Assembly (NCBI RefSeq): GCF_009372255.1
Contig: NZ_LXGN01000005.1
Span: 1 to 64,000, forward strand
Direction: 5' to 3'
Length of the DNA: 64,000 nucleotides
Source of the DNA: Acinetobacter guerrae
GTDB lineage: Bacteria; Pseudomonadota; Gammaproteobacteria; Pseudomonadales; Moraxellaceae
Shown: one piece after another, positions 38,402 to 47,347 of the stretch
How the letters are laid out: each line of letters opens with the position of its first letter
Numbering within the stretch: the first letter of the stretch is position 1
Made by a program: the position numbers and the translations under genes
Notes under the pieces: model-generated
The model's input: only the letters and a program-made list of their open reading frames with translations
What the model was told of the DNA's origin: nothing
The model's database searches: none

Positions 38402-39249
38402 GACCAGTGCTTCATTTCTCTATGTAAGACCTGAATAGACCATTTTGCCTCAAGCGCCTTTTTTAGTCTATCTACAATATAAACCGAACGGTGTTGACCG
38501 CCTGTACAACCAATTGAAATGGTCATGTAATGACGATGTCCTTCTGCAAAGACTGGCAACCATTTATCTAAAAACTGATAAACATCATTAAACATGTCAT
38601 TGGTTTGTGAGCTGGCTTCCAAAAAATCCTGTACGGGTTTATCTAGTCCTGAAAATTTACGCAACTCCAAATCCCAATGAGGATTAGGTAAATGCCTTAC
38701 ATCAAAGACATAGTCGGCATCTAAAGGAATACCATGTTTATAACCGAACGACTGTAAAATCAGAATTAATTTATCTGACTGTCCCAATTTAGAGAGCAAA
38801 GTATGCTTAAGATCATGCACACTTTTATCCGTCGTATCAATATGTACGGTAGATCTAAACTGGATCGGCATCAAGAGCTGTTTTTCTTCTTGAATACATT
38901 CATTCAGACTTTTAAAACGACTCGCCAATGGATGTGGACGACGCGAGGAACTAAAGCGTGCAATTAACTCTTGATCCTGTGTCGTCAAATAAATGACATC
39001 GACAGAACCATGTCGTTGTAATTGTTCAAATACCTGATCAAATTCCTGCAAATCTGCTCGTGTACTGCGAACATCCACCCCAAGTGCTAATTGTTCCAGA
39101 TTATTTTCATGATCTAGCTTAGACACAATTTCTGGCAGCAATGCCAAAGGCAGGTTATCAATACAGTAGTAACCTAGATCTTCCAAAACCTGCAATGCAG
39201 AAGATTTCCCCGATCCAGATTGCCCTGTGACGATAAGAATACGCTTCAT
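38398..39249 (-). CDS. rapZ: RNase adapter protein RapZ
   Basis: 283 residues. In E. coli RapZ guides RNase E to the sRNA GlmZ and so controls glucosamine-6-phosphate synthesis. The N-terminal kinase-like domain has Walker [12 protein letters not shown] and the pattern [13 protein letters not shown]. The C-terminal domain has [20 protein letters not shown] and [13 protein letters not shown]. It lies 21 bases after panC. The usual rpoN-hpf-ptsN neighbours are missing here; rapZ and ptsO travel with the pan genes instead. Confidence 0.96.
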   Translation of the reverse strand: MKRILIVTGQSGSGKSSALQVLEDLGYYCIDNLPLALLPEIVSKLDHENNLEQLALGVDVRSTRADLQEFDQVFEQLQRHGSVDVIYLTTQDQELIARFSSSRRPHPLASRFKSLNECIQEEKQLLMPIQFRSTVHIDTTDKSVHDLKHTLLSKLGQSDKLILILQSFGYKHGIPLDADYVFDVRHLPNPHWDLELRKFSGLDKPVQDFLEASSQTNDMFNDVYQFLDKWLPVFAEGHRHYMTISIGCTGGQHRSVYIVDRLKKALEAKWSIQVLHREMKHWS

Positions 39250-39270
39250 GGCATGACTGTCCTTTTATTA

Positions 39271-40116
39271 TTATGCCTTAAATTGAACCTGTAAATTATC
39301 AATCAGACGCGTTGAACCTAACTTGGCTGCAATAAACAAAACGATATCCTGATTAAATATCTCAATGGGTTGCAAGTTTGGCTGACGTGCTTCGACATAG
39401 TCCACAACAAATCCAGCATCTGTCAAATGTGTTTTGATATTGAGTAACACCTCAGATAATGCCGCCCCTGCGTGTAACTCTTTTTCAGCCTGTTTCAGAG
39501 ATTGGTAAATAGTGGGTGCAATTTTACGCTGATCTTCTGTCAGGTAACCATTACGCGAACTTAATGCCAGACCATCTTCTGCACGAGTAATAGGCACACC
39601 AATCACTTCAACAGGAATGTTTAGATCTTTAACAAACTGGCGAATCACAGCCAATTGTTGATAATCTTTTTGACCAAAAAAAGCAAAGTTAGGTTGTACA
39701 ATATTGAACAGCTTGGTTACAACAACTGCGACCCCATCAAAATGACCTGGACGTGATTGACCACATAAGTCATTGGTAATACCACCGACCGTGATATTGG
39801 TCAGGCGTGGTTGCTTACCATACATTTGATCGACGGTAGGTGCAAAAATAATGTCACAGCCGACATCTGCCAGTAGATGGCTATCTTGCTCCAGTGTACG
39901 TGGATAGCTTTCGAAATCTTCACCTTCACCAAACTGGATTGGATTCACAAAGATACTGACGACGACTACATCGCAGAGTTTTTTTGCTTCACGCACCAAA
40001 TTAAGATGCCCCTGATGCAAATTCCCCATAGTTGGCACAAAACCAATCGTTTTACGACTTGTTCGAGCTGTCTGCAAAGATGCGGTTAGACCGTGTATAG
40101 TTGTTTCTGTTTTCAT
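39271..40116 (-). CDS. panC: Pantothenate synthetase
   Basis: 281 residues. ATP-dependent joining of pantoate and beta-alanine. The first nucleotide motif reads [17 protein letters not shown] (HxGH), and [43 protein letters not shown] and the KMSKS-like SSRNGYL follow. It starts three bases after panB. panD is not in the window. Confidence 0.97.
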   Translation of the reverse strand: MKTETTIHGLTASLQTARTSRKTIGFVPTMGNLHQGHLNLVREAKKLCDVVVVSIFVNPIQFGEGEDFESYPRTLEQDSHLLADVGCDIIFAPTVDQMYGKQPRLTNITVGGITNDLCGQSRPGHFDGVAVVVTKLFNIVQPNFAFFGQKDYQQLAVIRQFVKDLNIPVEVIGVPITRAEDGLALSSRNGYLTEDQRKIAPTIYQSLKQAEKELHAGAALSEVLLNIKTHLTDAGFVVDYVEARQPNLQPIEIFNQDIVLFIAAKLGSTRLIDNLQVQFKA

Positions 40117-40119
40117 GAG

Positions 40120-40929
40120 TTACAGCTCAACTTGAAAAGTATGCTCTAATGCAGGGAAAGATTGATCCTGTACAGCTAAGTGGTAAGCTTTAAATGCATC
40201 CACAATCGCAGTTTCGCCTGACTGTTCTTTCATAAAATTACGCACAAATCGTGCCACACGCCCAAAAGTCAGACCTAACATATCTTGTACAACCAAGACC
40301 TGACCATCGGTTTGATTACCTGCACCAATCCCAATAACAGGAATGTTTGGAAATAATTCAGATATTTCCTGACCCAACTGTGCGGGAACACATTCTAACA
40401 ACAACAACGCAGCCCCTGCTTCTACCACCGCAGTACAGTCTGCAATCAACTGATCTGCCGCTTCACGGGTTCTGGCTTGCAATTTATAACCACCAAACAC
40501 ATGTACCGATTGCGGTGTAAGACCCAAGTGTACACAGACAGGAATACCGTTTTGTGTCAAAACACGTACAGATTCAGCAAGCCATGCACCGCCTTCGATT
40601 TTGATCATTTGCGCACCAGCCTGCATGACTTTTTTTGCACTTTGCAAAGCATCATTTAAGGTGGCATAACTCATGAAAGGCAAATCAGTCATAATAAATG
40701 CATGACTGTTACCACGGCGTACCGCTGCTGTGTGATAAGCCATATCTTCAACAGTCACAGGTAACGTAGAGTCATGACCCTGAATTGCCATTCCCAGAGA
40801 ATCACCAATCAAAATTGAGTCGATATTCGCAAGTTCCATTGCTTTGGCCATGCTCGCATCGTAGCAAGTCAGACAGGAAAACTTACGTCCTTCACTTTTA
40901 AATTTTCTTAAGTCACTTAGACTAATCAT
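40120..40929 (-). CDS. panB: 3-methyl-2-oxobutanoate hydroxymethyltransferase
   Basis: 269 residues from the ATG at 40929 (MISLSDLRKFKSEG), eight bases after GAGG; the ATG one codon earlier is equally possible. First step of pantothenate synthesis, transferring a hydroxymethyl group from methylene-THF. TIM-barrel with SCLTCYDASMAKAM, ILIGDSLGMAIQGHDSTLPV, and MIKIEGGAWLAE carrying metal and substrate residues. The folate-dependent reaction fits its place next to folK. Confidence 0.96.
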   Translation of the reverse strand: MISLSDLRKFKSEGRKFSCLTCYDASMAKAMELANIDSILIGDSLGMAIQGHDSTLPVTVEDMAYHTAAVRRGNSHAFIMTDLPFMSYATLNDALQSAKKVMQAGAQMIKIEGGAWLAESVRVLTQNGIPVCVHLGLTPQSVHVFGGYKLQARTREAADQLIADCTAVVEAGAALLLLECVPAQLGQEISELFPNIPVIGIGAGNQTDGQVLVVQDMLGLTFGRVARFVRNFMKEQSGETAIVDAFKAYHLAVQDQSFPALEHTFQVEL

Positions 40930-40965
40930 CATGATGTCCTCTATCAACCTACCCAAACAGGCAAG

Positions 40966-41457
40966 TTATTTTTCAACCCAGTTGCCATCCGCAACAACTG
41001 TTAAAGACGGATGTTTTACCAGTTCTAAATCTTTTAGCTTTTGACCTTTTACAATCAAATCAGGATCAATATCAAGCAAAGGTACGATGACAAAATCACG
41101 CTCAAGTAACCCGATATGTGGCACAGTCAACCGCTGATTTTGAATGTCTTGCTCAGCATAAATAAGTAAATCCAGATCTAAAGTCCGCTCTCCCCAACGA
41201 CGTAAACGCACACGTCCCGCTTCCTGTTCAATTTTTTGTAATTGATCAAGTAAGTCCAAAGGTAACAGCGTGGTCGTAAGCTGAACAACTGCATTATAAT
41301 AATGCGGTTGATCTTGTGGTCCCATAGGTGGACTCTGATAAAGTCTAGAAACTTTCAGTTGACCCAACTCATTTAATCGCTGAATTGCATCACGAAGAAT
41401 CTGGGGCGAATCCCCAAGATTACTTCCAAGCCCAATATATGTCACGACATGACTCAT
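40966..41457 (-). CDS. folK: 2-amino-4-hydroxy-6-hydroxymethyldihydropteridine diphosphokinase
   Basis: 163 residues, the normal HPPK size. Transfers pyrophosphate from ATP to the pterin in folate synthesis. Seen: YIGLGSNLGDSPQILRDAI, SPPMGPQDQPHYYNAVVQL and the signature RWGERTLDLDLLIY with its two metal aspartates. Its start overlaps the pcnB stop by four bases. Confidence 0.97.
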   Translation of the reverse strand: MSHVVTYIGLGSNLGDSPQILRDAIQRLNELGQLKVSRLYQSPPMGPQDQPHYYNAVVQLTTTLLPLDLLDQLQKIEQEAGRVRLRRWGERTLDLDLLIYAEQDIQNQRLTVPHIGLLERDFVIVPLLDIDPDLIVKGQKLKDLELVKHPSLTVVADGNWVEK

Positions 41458-42908
41458 TGTGTCGGCCCAAAGATAACCTGACTCAAATCACGCTGCACTC
41501 GTTTACGCTTCATGATCGGACGATCGATATTGGTATTTTCCGAAGAAGACTCAGTGTTACGCCCTACATGGTCTTTAGTACGTGTTTGTTCACGGCGAGC
41601 GCGTCGGCTACGCGGTTCTGGCGTTTTGACCAATGGCTCAATTTCTACGCTAGGTTCTTTAGATTCAACAATTTCGGTATTTTGTTTACGCCGTGTTTTT
41701 GCACGTTGTCGATTATATTGGCTAATCGCAGTCTCTTTTTCATCAATAGAAAGAGATTGATAATGATCCCACCATTGCCCCATGCCTTGCGTTGAGTCAT
41801 CACCCGATTTTTCACGTAGCAATAAAAAGTCAAATCCAGCACGAAAACGTGCGTGTCCAGCCAATGCTTCAATCTGCTGCGGTTTCGGATTGAGTAAACG
41901 CACCTGCATTTCCCAAACTTCACGAATAAAAGTTTCAGCAAAACGTGGAATAACAGTACGGGTTGCCTGACGCTTAAGCACATCCAGACCTGCCTGTGCA
42001 CGTGCTTCTGCAGGAACAATACCTTTTGATAGATAAAAATCACAGCGCTCTAAAAAAGGCTTCCACAGCAATACCGCATAGAAAAATGCAGGATTGATGG
42101 TTTTACCAATCTGTATACGTTGATCGGTATTTTTCGCTGCTCGCTCAATAAATTTACTGATGTCAGGCTTAATATCTGCAAATAATTGCTTCCAGATATC
42201 AAACTCAATGAGCATAGGTAAAACCCGAGCCAAATGCCCCATAGTAAATAATTTTTGCGACTCATCGTATAGACGATGCGGAGATACGTCCCGTAAAAGT
42301 TGCGTCATTTCGACATCAAAGATTTTTAAGATGTCAGGATCAATATCAAAATTTAATTTGGCAGCAAAACGTAATGTACGCAACATCCGTACAGGATCTT
42401 CTTCAAAACGCTGTTTTGGATCACCAAGCAGACGTAAAGTTTTATTTTTTACATCAGAAATGGCATCGCAAAAATCCAGCACAATACCTTTACGTGGTTG
42501 ATAATATAAAGTATTGATTGAAAAATCGCGTCGGGCAAAGTCTTGCTCAATGGTGCCCCAGTTATTATCACGCAAAATCATGCCAGAAGTACTCGTCACC
42601 GCTTTTTTAGGTGGAGCACGAAATGTTGCGACTTCGATCAGTTCACGACCAGAATAGACATGAGCCAACTCAAACCGTCGTCCAATAATACGGCAACGTC
42701 GACCAAAAACTTCTTTGACCTGAGCAGGCGTGGCGTTAGTCACGGCATCAAAATCTTTGGGATTCAGACCTAACATAAGATCTCTGACCCCACCGCCGAC
42801 AATATAAGCCTCATAACCTGCTTTGGTTAGACTATCGATCACATCTAGGATAGAAGAAGGAAGTTGCGTTGTAGATAAACCACATTTTGACGCGCGCAAA
42901 GTTTGCAA
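41454..42908 (-). CDS. pcnB: Poly(A) polymerase I (UUG start)
   Basis: 484 residues. It adds 3' poly(A) tails that mark RNA for decay. Nucleotidyltransferase motif GGGVRDLMLGLNPKDFDAV is followed by the RRDFSINTLYY, EEDPVRMLRTLRFAAKL and C-terminal Arg/Lys-rich RNA-binding parts (ending KRKRVQRDLSQV). The only workable start is TTG at 42908, ten bases after GGAG; no in-frame ATG lies upstream of the catalytic domain. E. coli pcnB is known to be limited by a poor AUU start, so weak initiation looks conserved in effect. Confidence 0.95.
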   Translation of the reverse strand: MQTLRASKCGLSTTQLPSSILDVIDSLTKAGYEAYIVGGGVRDLMLGLNPKDFDAVTNATPAQVKEVFGRRCRIIGRRFELAHVYSGRELIEVATFRAPPKKAVTSTSGMILRDNNWGTIEQDFARRDFSINTLYYQPRKGIVLDFCDAISDVKNKTLRLLGDPKQRFEEDPVRMLRTLRFAAKLNFDIDPDILKIFDVEMTQLLRDVSPHRLYDESQKLFTMGHLARVLPMLIEFDIWKQLFADIKPDISKFIERAAKNTDQRIQIGKTINPAFFYAVLLWKPFLERCDFYLSKGIVPAEARAQAGLDVLKRQATRTVIPRFAETFIREVWEMQVRLLNPKPQQIEALAGHARFRAGFDFLLLREKSGDDSTQGMGQWWDHYQSLSIDEKETAISQYNRQRAKTRRKQNTEIVESKEPSVEIEPLVKTPEPRSRRARREQTRTKDHVGRNTESSSENTNIDRPIMKRKRVQRDLSQVIFGPTQ

Positions 42909-43038
42909 AAGACGCTGTCTCCTACGTCTGAACGTAAATGATAAGATGCGCTAATCATATCTCTAACCCGACTAAAGGGCAATTTGATTCTCTCAATGAT
43001 TAGGCACTTAGCTCAAAAATCTTGTTGAAACGTGAGTA

Positions 43039-43476
43039 TTATAAACTCAAATTTGATTTATTTTTTTCAATAAATTTTGGCCCAATGCCTTTAATGCTCA
43101 ATAAATCATTTACTGTTTTAAATCGACCATTCTGGTCACGATAATCTACAATGGCCTGCGCTTTTTTTGCTCCAATACCATTTAAGCGTTGTAGCTCTTG
43201 AGCTGTAGCACTATTAATATTTACTTTAGTCCCAATATTTGAGGTGTTGGTATTTTTTGCTATGCTATTTTTTGACACATCTTTTGATAAACTAGGTTTA
43301 CTCAAAAAATAATCAGATGAAGATGATGATGCGTTTAAACGCTGATCGTGTGTTTGTTGCTGGGCTTTCCATGACTGATAAGATTGATCAAATTGTTGCG
43401 CATAACTTAAGTTGGACATAACGCACAATATACCGATCTGTATCAAATATATCGAAATTTGTCGTAGTGTAATCAT
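43039..43476 (-). CDS. ComEA-like helix-hairpin-helix DNA-binding protein
   Basis: 145 residues. A hydrophobic N-terminal segment at about 7-25 (signal peptide ending near SYA) is followed by a Ser/Asn-rich linker to about residue 82. Then comes the ComEA double helix-hairpin-helix: VNINSATAQELQRLNGIGAKKAQAIVDYR and LLSIKGIGPKFIEK. ComEA binds incoming DNA in the periplasm during natural transformation, which is common in Acinetobacter. It could instead be one of the several short ComEA homologues with other roles. It lies one base after mazG. Confidence 0.82.
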   Translation of the reverse strand: MITLRQISIYLIQIGILCVMSNLSYAQQFDQSYQSWKAQQQTHDQRLNASSSSSDYFLSKPSLSKDVSKNSIAKNTNTSNIGTKVNINSATAQELQRLNGIGAKKAQAIVDYRDQNGRFKTVNDLLSIKGIGPKFIEKNKSNLSL

Positions 43477-43477
43477 A

Positions 43478-44251
43478 TTATAAAGACCTAGATTTTAATT
43501 GTAGTTTCGCTTGATTCCAGAGCGAATCCATTTCTTGTAAACTCATATCTTCTAAAGTTTTTTGTTGTAAACTTGCTTGTTGCTCAATATAAGCAAAACG
43601 TTGTCTAAATTTAAAAATCGTCCCCAAAAGTGCAGACTCGCTGGACAGACCAAGTTTACGCCCAACATTGACCAGAGAAAATAGGCAATCTCCAAATTCT
43701 TCATTTATTTCATCGAATTGTTGCAATTCAACTGCCTGTTCCAATTCGCCTAATTCTTCTTTTAATTTGCCATAAGCATCATCGACTGTTTCAAAATCAA
43801 ATCCTAGTTTGGCCGCTTTTTTTTGAATTTCTTGTGCCTGATTTAAGGCAGGACCATGTTTGATTTCATCTAAACATGATTTTGGCTTGCCTTGTTTTTC
43901 CTGTTGCTTGATCTGTTGCCACAGCTCACTCACCTCATCAGGATCATGTGCAGAAAACTGTTCAGGCTGAAAAACATGAGGATGACGACGAATCATTTTT
44001 TGACTAATTGCGTTCACGACATCATGAAAATCAAAAGCACCTTGCTCACTATACATTTGTGCCTGAAAAACGACCTGTAAAAGTAAATCGCCAAGTTCAT
44101 CGCGAATCTCATTCAAATTCCCTTCACGAACCGAGGCCTCGACTTCATAAGCTTCCTCAATTGCATATTTGGTTAAACTTAAAGGAGTTTGCTCACGATC
44201 CCACGGACATTTTTCACGTAACTCACGCATAATATTTAAAAGTTGTTCCAT
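43478..44251 (-). CDS. mazG: Nucleoside triphosphate pyrophosphohydrolase MazG
   Basis: 257 residues with two MazG domains. Converts NTPs to NMPs and pyrophosphate, and in E. coli lowers ppGpp. The first domain has CPWDREQTPLSLTKYAIEEAYE and DELGDLLLQVVFQA, and the second has KLKEELGELEQAVE and EEFGDCLFSLVNVGRKL; the EExxE and ExxD metal motifs are intact in both. It is slightly shorter than E. coli MazG (263). Confidence 0.95.
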   Translation of the reverse strand: MEQLLNIMRELREKCPWDREQTPLSLTKYAIEEAYEVEASVREGNLNEIRDELGDLLLQVVFQAQMYSEQGAFDFHDVVNAISQKMIRRHPHVFQPEQFSAHDPDEVSELWQQIKQQEKQGKPKSCLDEIKHGPALNQAQEIQKKAAKLGFDFETVDDAYGKLKEELGELEQAVELQQFDEINEEFGDCLFSLVNVGRKLGLSSESALLGTIFKFRQRFAYIEQQASLQQKTLEDMSLQEMDSLWNQAKLQLKSRSL

Positions 44252-44302
44252 GTTTCATTCCTCGACAGGTCATCGCAGCAAATTTATTTCAAAAGCAGAT
44301 TT

Positions 44303-44321
44303 GTTATGATGTAAACATAAC
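44303..44321. promoter_or_regulatory. Inverted repeat between mazG and the SDR gene
   Basis: GTTATG at 44303-44308 and CATAAC at 44316-44321, 7-base spacer, between divergent starts. It resembles a dimeric repressor site; no regulator is named. Confidence 0.3.
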
Positions 44322-44395
44322 GTGTTAAAACGGATATGATCTTTCATCAAGAATCTTTTAACACGACATTTTTAACAAAAACAAATGAGAAAAAT

Positions 44396-45184
44396 ATGGC
44401 TCAAAGTATCCTGATTACAGGTGCAGCTCAAGGGATTGGAGCAGAAATTGCACGAACTTTTTATCAACACGGCTATCTTGTCGGTATTTTTGATATTAAT
44501 GAAATTCAGAGTCAAAAACTCGCTAAAGAATTAGGTTCTCGTGCCTTTGCAGGCTATCTGGATGTAAGTGACGAAAATAATTGGCAAAGCGTCTTGCAGC
44601 ACTTTGTACAATGGGCTGGTGAACTCAATGTTCTGGTCAATAATGCAGGCATTCTCTATTCAGGTGCATTTGAGCATACCAATATTCAAGCGCATCAACG
44701 CACCATAGATATTAATGTCAAAGGTGTATTGAATGGCTGTCATGCTGCTCTCCCTTATTTAAAACAAGCATCTTTTGCTCGTATCATTAATCTATCATCG
44801 GCTTCTGCAATGTATGGACAAGCAGATTTGGCATCTTATTCAGCAAGCAAATTTGCCGTGCGCGGGCTAACAGAAGCTTTGGATGTTGAATGGCAAAAAT
44901 ACGGCATTCGGGTTTTAGATGTTATGCCTCTCTTTGTACAAACAGCAATGATTAAAAATATGGATGCAGGCAGTATTCAAAATATGGGAGTAAGTTTAAG
45001 TCCTTCAGATGTTGCTACCCAAGTGTTAAGGCTAGCACAACAAAAAGATCATTTTTTTCGGGCAACGCATACACCAATCGGTGTAAAAGCCAAAGTTTTG
45101 TATCAATTATCTAACATTAGTCCGCAGTTTTTAAATCGTTTGAGTAACTTAATGATTAGTCGAAGAAAGAAATCATCTAAGTAA
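44396..45184 (+). CDS. Short-chain dehydrogenase/reductase family oxidoreductase
   Basis: 262 residues from the ATG at 44396 (MAQSILITGAAQGIGAE). NAD(P)-binding TGAAQGIG motif at about residues 7-14, NNAG at about 82, and the catalytic Ser...YSASK (about 155-160). The C-terminal part lacks a clear substrate signature. The acid after the second strand (FDINE) suggests NAD(H) preference. Substrate unknown. Confidence 0.88.
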   Translation: MAQSILITGAAQGIGAEIARTFYQHGYLVGIFDINEIQSQKLAKELGSRAFAGYLDVSDENNWQSVLQHFVQWAGELNVLVNNAGILYSGAFEHTNIQAHQRTIDINVKGVLNGCHAALPYLKQASFARIINLSSASAMYGQADLASYSASKFAVRGLTEALDVEWQKYGIRVLDVMPLFVQTAMIKNMDAGSIQNMGVSLSPSDVATQVLRLAQQKDHFFRATHTPIGVKAKVLYQLSNISPQFLNRLSNLMISRRKKSSK

Positions 45185-45304
45185 AACAGCAATCCCCTCT
45201 AAAATAAGCAACCTACTTCGATGTAGTGTTAGAAATACCGATGCTTTAGGCACAAACTGGATTATTTGATATAGTGCAATTTCTGCCATTAGCCTGTTTC
45301 TGCC

Positions 45305-46747
45305 ATGCATTTTAATTCACGTTATCCAGATTTAAATCCAAAGCTTTATCATCAACAAATGCCTGTACCACTTAAAGGTGCTCAAGCAGGGCATTTTAAT
45401 GCTGAACTGGCTGATGATTTACAATGGTCAGAACAAGATAAACAGCAATGGGTTGAAATCTGTAGTGGACAGCAAACCTTTGCTGAATTTCCTCCCTTAG
45501 CAATGGTCTATGCAGGACACCAATTTGGGCAATGGGCAGGACAGCTAGGCGATGGTCGAGGCTTATTAATTGCTCAGATTTTAAATCGTGCAGGTCAAAC
45601 CATCGACTTGCATTTAAAAGGTGCTGGGCTAACTCCGTATTCACGTATGGGCGATGGTCGTGCGGTTTTACGCTCTGTTATTCGTGAATATCTGGCAGGA
45701 CATGCCTTAAACAGCTTAGGTATTGCCTCAAGTAATGCGGTCGGTTTTACCACTTCAAGCCAAGGTGTACAGCGTGAAAAACTGGAACAAGGAGCAATGT
45801 TATTACGCAGTTCCGATTGTCATATCCGCTTGGGGCATTTTGAATGGATTAATCAATACGCACCTGAATTATTAAAAGATTTCACACAAAAATGTATCGA
45901 ATGGCATTATCCAGAAGCTCTGGAAAATGAACAACCTATTTTGGCTTTTGCACAAGGTGTGATTAGCAGCACAGCAAAAATGATCGCTCAATGGCAACTG
46001 GTCGGGTTTGCTCATGGTGTCATGAATACAGATAACTTAAATATTACAGGTTCCACTTTAGATTTTGGTCCTTACGGTTTTATGGAGCGTTTTCGCCCTA
46101 ATTGGATAAATAACCATTCAGATCACCAAGGTCGTTACGCCTATCAAAATCAGCCAAGTATTGCTCACTGGAATTTATGGATGTGGCTGAATAATCTAAT
46201 TCCTTTAGCCAAACCAGAAGAAAAAGAAACGTTTAAAAAACAATTGGCAGATCGTCTGGAACATTTTGAACCGACTTTTTTAGCCGCTTATACCGAAGGT
46301 CTATGTAAAAAAATGGGGCTTCCTGATTTTCATAAGGACAGCTTTGATTGTGGTATGGCTTTTTTACGTATTTTGCAAAGTGAACAACTTGACTACACCC
46401 AAAGTTTTTTACGCTTACAAAATCAGCAATACAAATTACTTCGGGATGATTGTCTGGATATTCGTCAGTTTGATGAGTTTTTACAAAGTTACCATGCTAT
46501 TCGTGAACAGCAGGATATCGAGCAACTCAACACCCAAATGCAGCACGCCAATCCAATTTATATCTTAAGAAATCATATGGCGCAAAAAGCCATCGAACAG
46601 GCTGAGCGTGGTGATTTTAGTGAAGTCGAACGATTATTTACTTTATTACGTCAGCCATTTATATCGCAACCTGAGTTAGAACGACCTGAGGACTTAGCAC
46701 CACTTCCAAGTGATGTCCCTGAAGTGATGGTAAGTTGTTCATCTTGA
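45305..46747 (+). CDS. selO: Protein adenylyltransferase SelO (YdiU)
   Basis: 480 residues. A pseudokinase-fold enzyme that transfers AMP to Ser/Thr/Tyr of proteins and is linked to redox stress in E. coli. Seen: YAGHQFGQWAGQLGDGRG, the kinase-like lysine in DLHLKGAGLTPYSRMGDGR, the inverted catalytic segment GFAHGVMNTDNLNITG, and LDFGPYGFMERF in the DFG position. The C-terminus ends in SCSS, keeping the cysteine that takes part in the redox disulfide of E. coli SelO. Confidence 0.94.
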   Translation: MHFNSRYPDLNPKLYHQQMPVPLKGAQAGHFNAELADDLQWSEQDKQQWVEICSGQQTFAEFPPLAMVYAGHQFGQWAGQLGDGRGLLIAQILNRAGQTIDLHLKGAGLTPYSRMGDGRAVLRSVIREYLAGHALNSLGIASSNAVGFTTSSQGVQREKLEQGAMLLRSSDCHIRLGHFEWINQYAPELLKDFTQKCIEWHYPEALENEQPILAFAQGVISSTAKMIAQWQLVGFAHGVMNTDNLNITGSTLDFGPYGFMERFRPNWINNHSDHQGRYAYQNQPSIAHWNLWMWLNNLIPLAKPEEKETFKKQLADRLEHFEPTFLAAYTEGLCKKMGLPDFHKDSFDCGMAFLRILQSEQLDYTQSFLRLQNQQYKLLRDDCLDIRQFDEFLQSYHAIREQQDIEQLNTQMQHANPIYILRNHMAQKAIEQAERGDFSEVERLFTLLRQPFISQPELERPEDLAPLPSDVPEVMVSCSS

Positions 46748-46767
46748 AGCATGAAGATTAATCACAG

Positions 46768-46808
46768 TTATCCCCATTTTCTGTGGATAACATTGTGATT
46801 ATCCACAG
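46768..46808. promoter_or_regulatory. Cluster of DnaA-box sequences
   Basis: Two perfect DnaA boxes face each other: TGTGGATAA at 46782-46790 and TTATCCACA at 46799-46807, forming a 10-bp inverted repeat with an 8-base spacer. A near match, TTATCCCCA, lies at 46768-46776. They precede the yjbR promoter. This may be a DnaA-controlled promoter or a titration site. Confidence 0.6.
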
Positions 46809-46825
46809 GATAAACTTATAACACC

Positions 46826-46854
46826 AAGTCAATTTAAGCGATTGAATCTATAAT
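46826..46854 (+). promoter_or_regulatory. Candidate promoter of the yjbR gene
   Basis: A perfect TATAAT at 46849-46854 with a poor -35 (AAGTCA at 46826-46831) 17 bases upstream. It lies about 45 bases before the gene and just after the DnaA boxes. Confidence 0.5.
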
Positions 46855-46898
46855 GATTAAAATTCAACCAAAACAATATCAAGCTTTATGGAACCCGA

Positions 46899-47273
46899 AT
46901 GAACGCAGAAAAAATACAGCAGTTTGCAATAAAGATCGCCCTCCAACAAAGTGAAGCAGAGCTATCTCATCCTTTTGGCCCACAATGTAATGTGATTAAA
47001 GTCTTTGACAAAATGTTCTTGTTAACAGGTGAAGTGAACCAACAAAAATTTATAAACGTCAAAATCAAACCTGATCAGGCAGATGAACTCAAAGAGTTAT
47101 ATCCCTCTATTCAGTCGGGTTATCACATGAACAAAAAACACTGGATTTCGATTTTTGAGGGTCAGAATATTGATGCAAAATTAATTGAAGATTTAGTCAA
47201 ATCTTCCTATACCTTAGTGGTCAGTAAATTAAATAAAACACAAAAAATGCGTTTAAAACTTTTATCTGGCTAG
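46899..47273 (+). CDS. MmcQ/YjbR family protein
   Basis: 124 residues, the whole length of this family. Seen: the N-terminal FAIKIALQQSEAELSHPFG, VIKVFDKMFLLTG, NVKIKPDQADELKELYPSI and the HMNKKHWISIF block. The fold resembles a double-wing DNA-binding domain but a function has not been established. Two facing DnaA boxes lie upstream, a possible tie to replication or its timing. Confidence 0.85.
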   Translation: MNAEKIQQFAIKIALQQSEAELSHPFGPQCNVIKVFDKMFLLTGEVNQQKFINVKIKPDQADELKELYPSIQSGYHMNKKHWISIFEGQNIDAKLIEDLVKSSYTLVVSKLNKTQKMRLKLLSG

Positions 47274-47347
47274 TAGCTAAATCAATTAGAAACAATGAGC
47301 AGCATTAATGATTCATCACACTGCTCGATATATACTTTTATAAATAC

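Noticed and set aside
46768..46808. DnaA boxes as a chromosomal origin
   Set aside because: Too few boxes, no 13-mer AT-rich unwinding region and none of dnaA, dnaN, recF or gyrB nearby.
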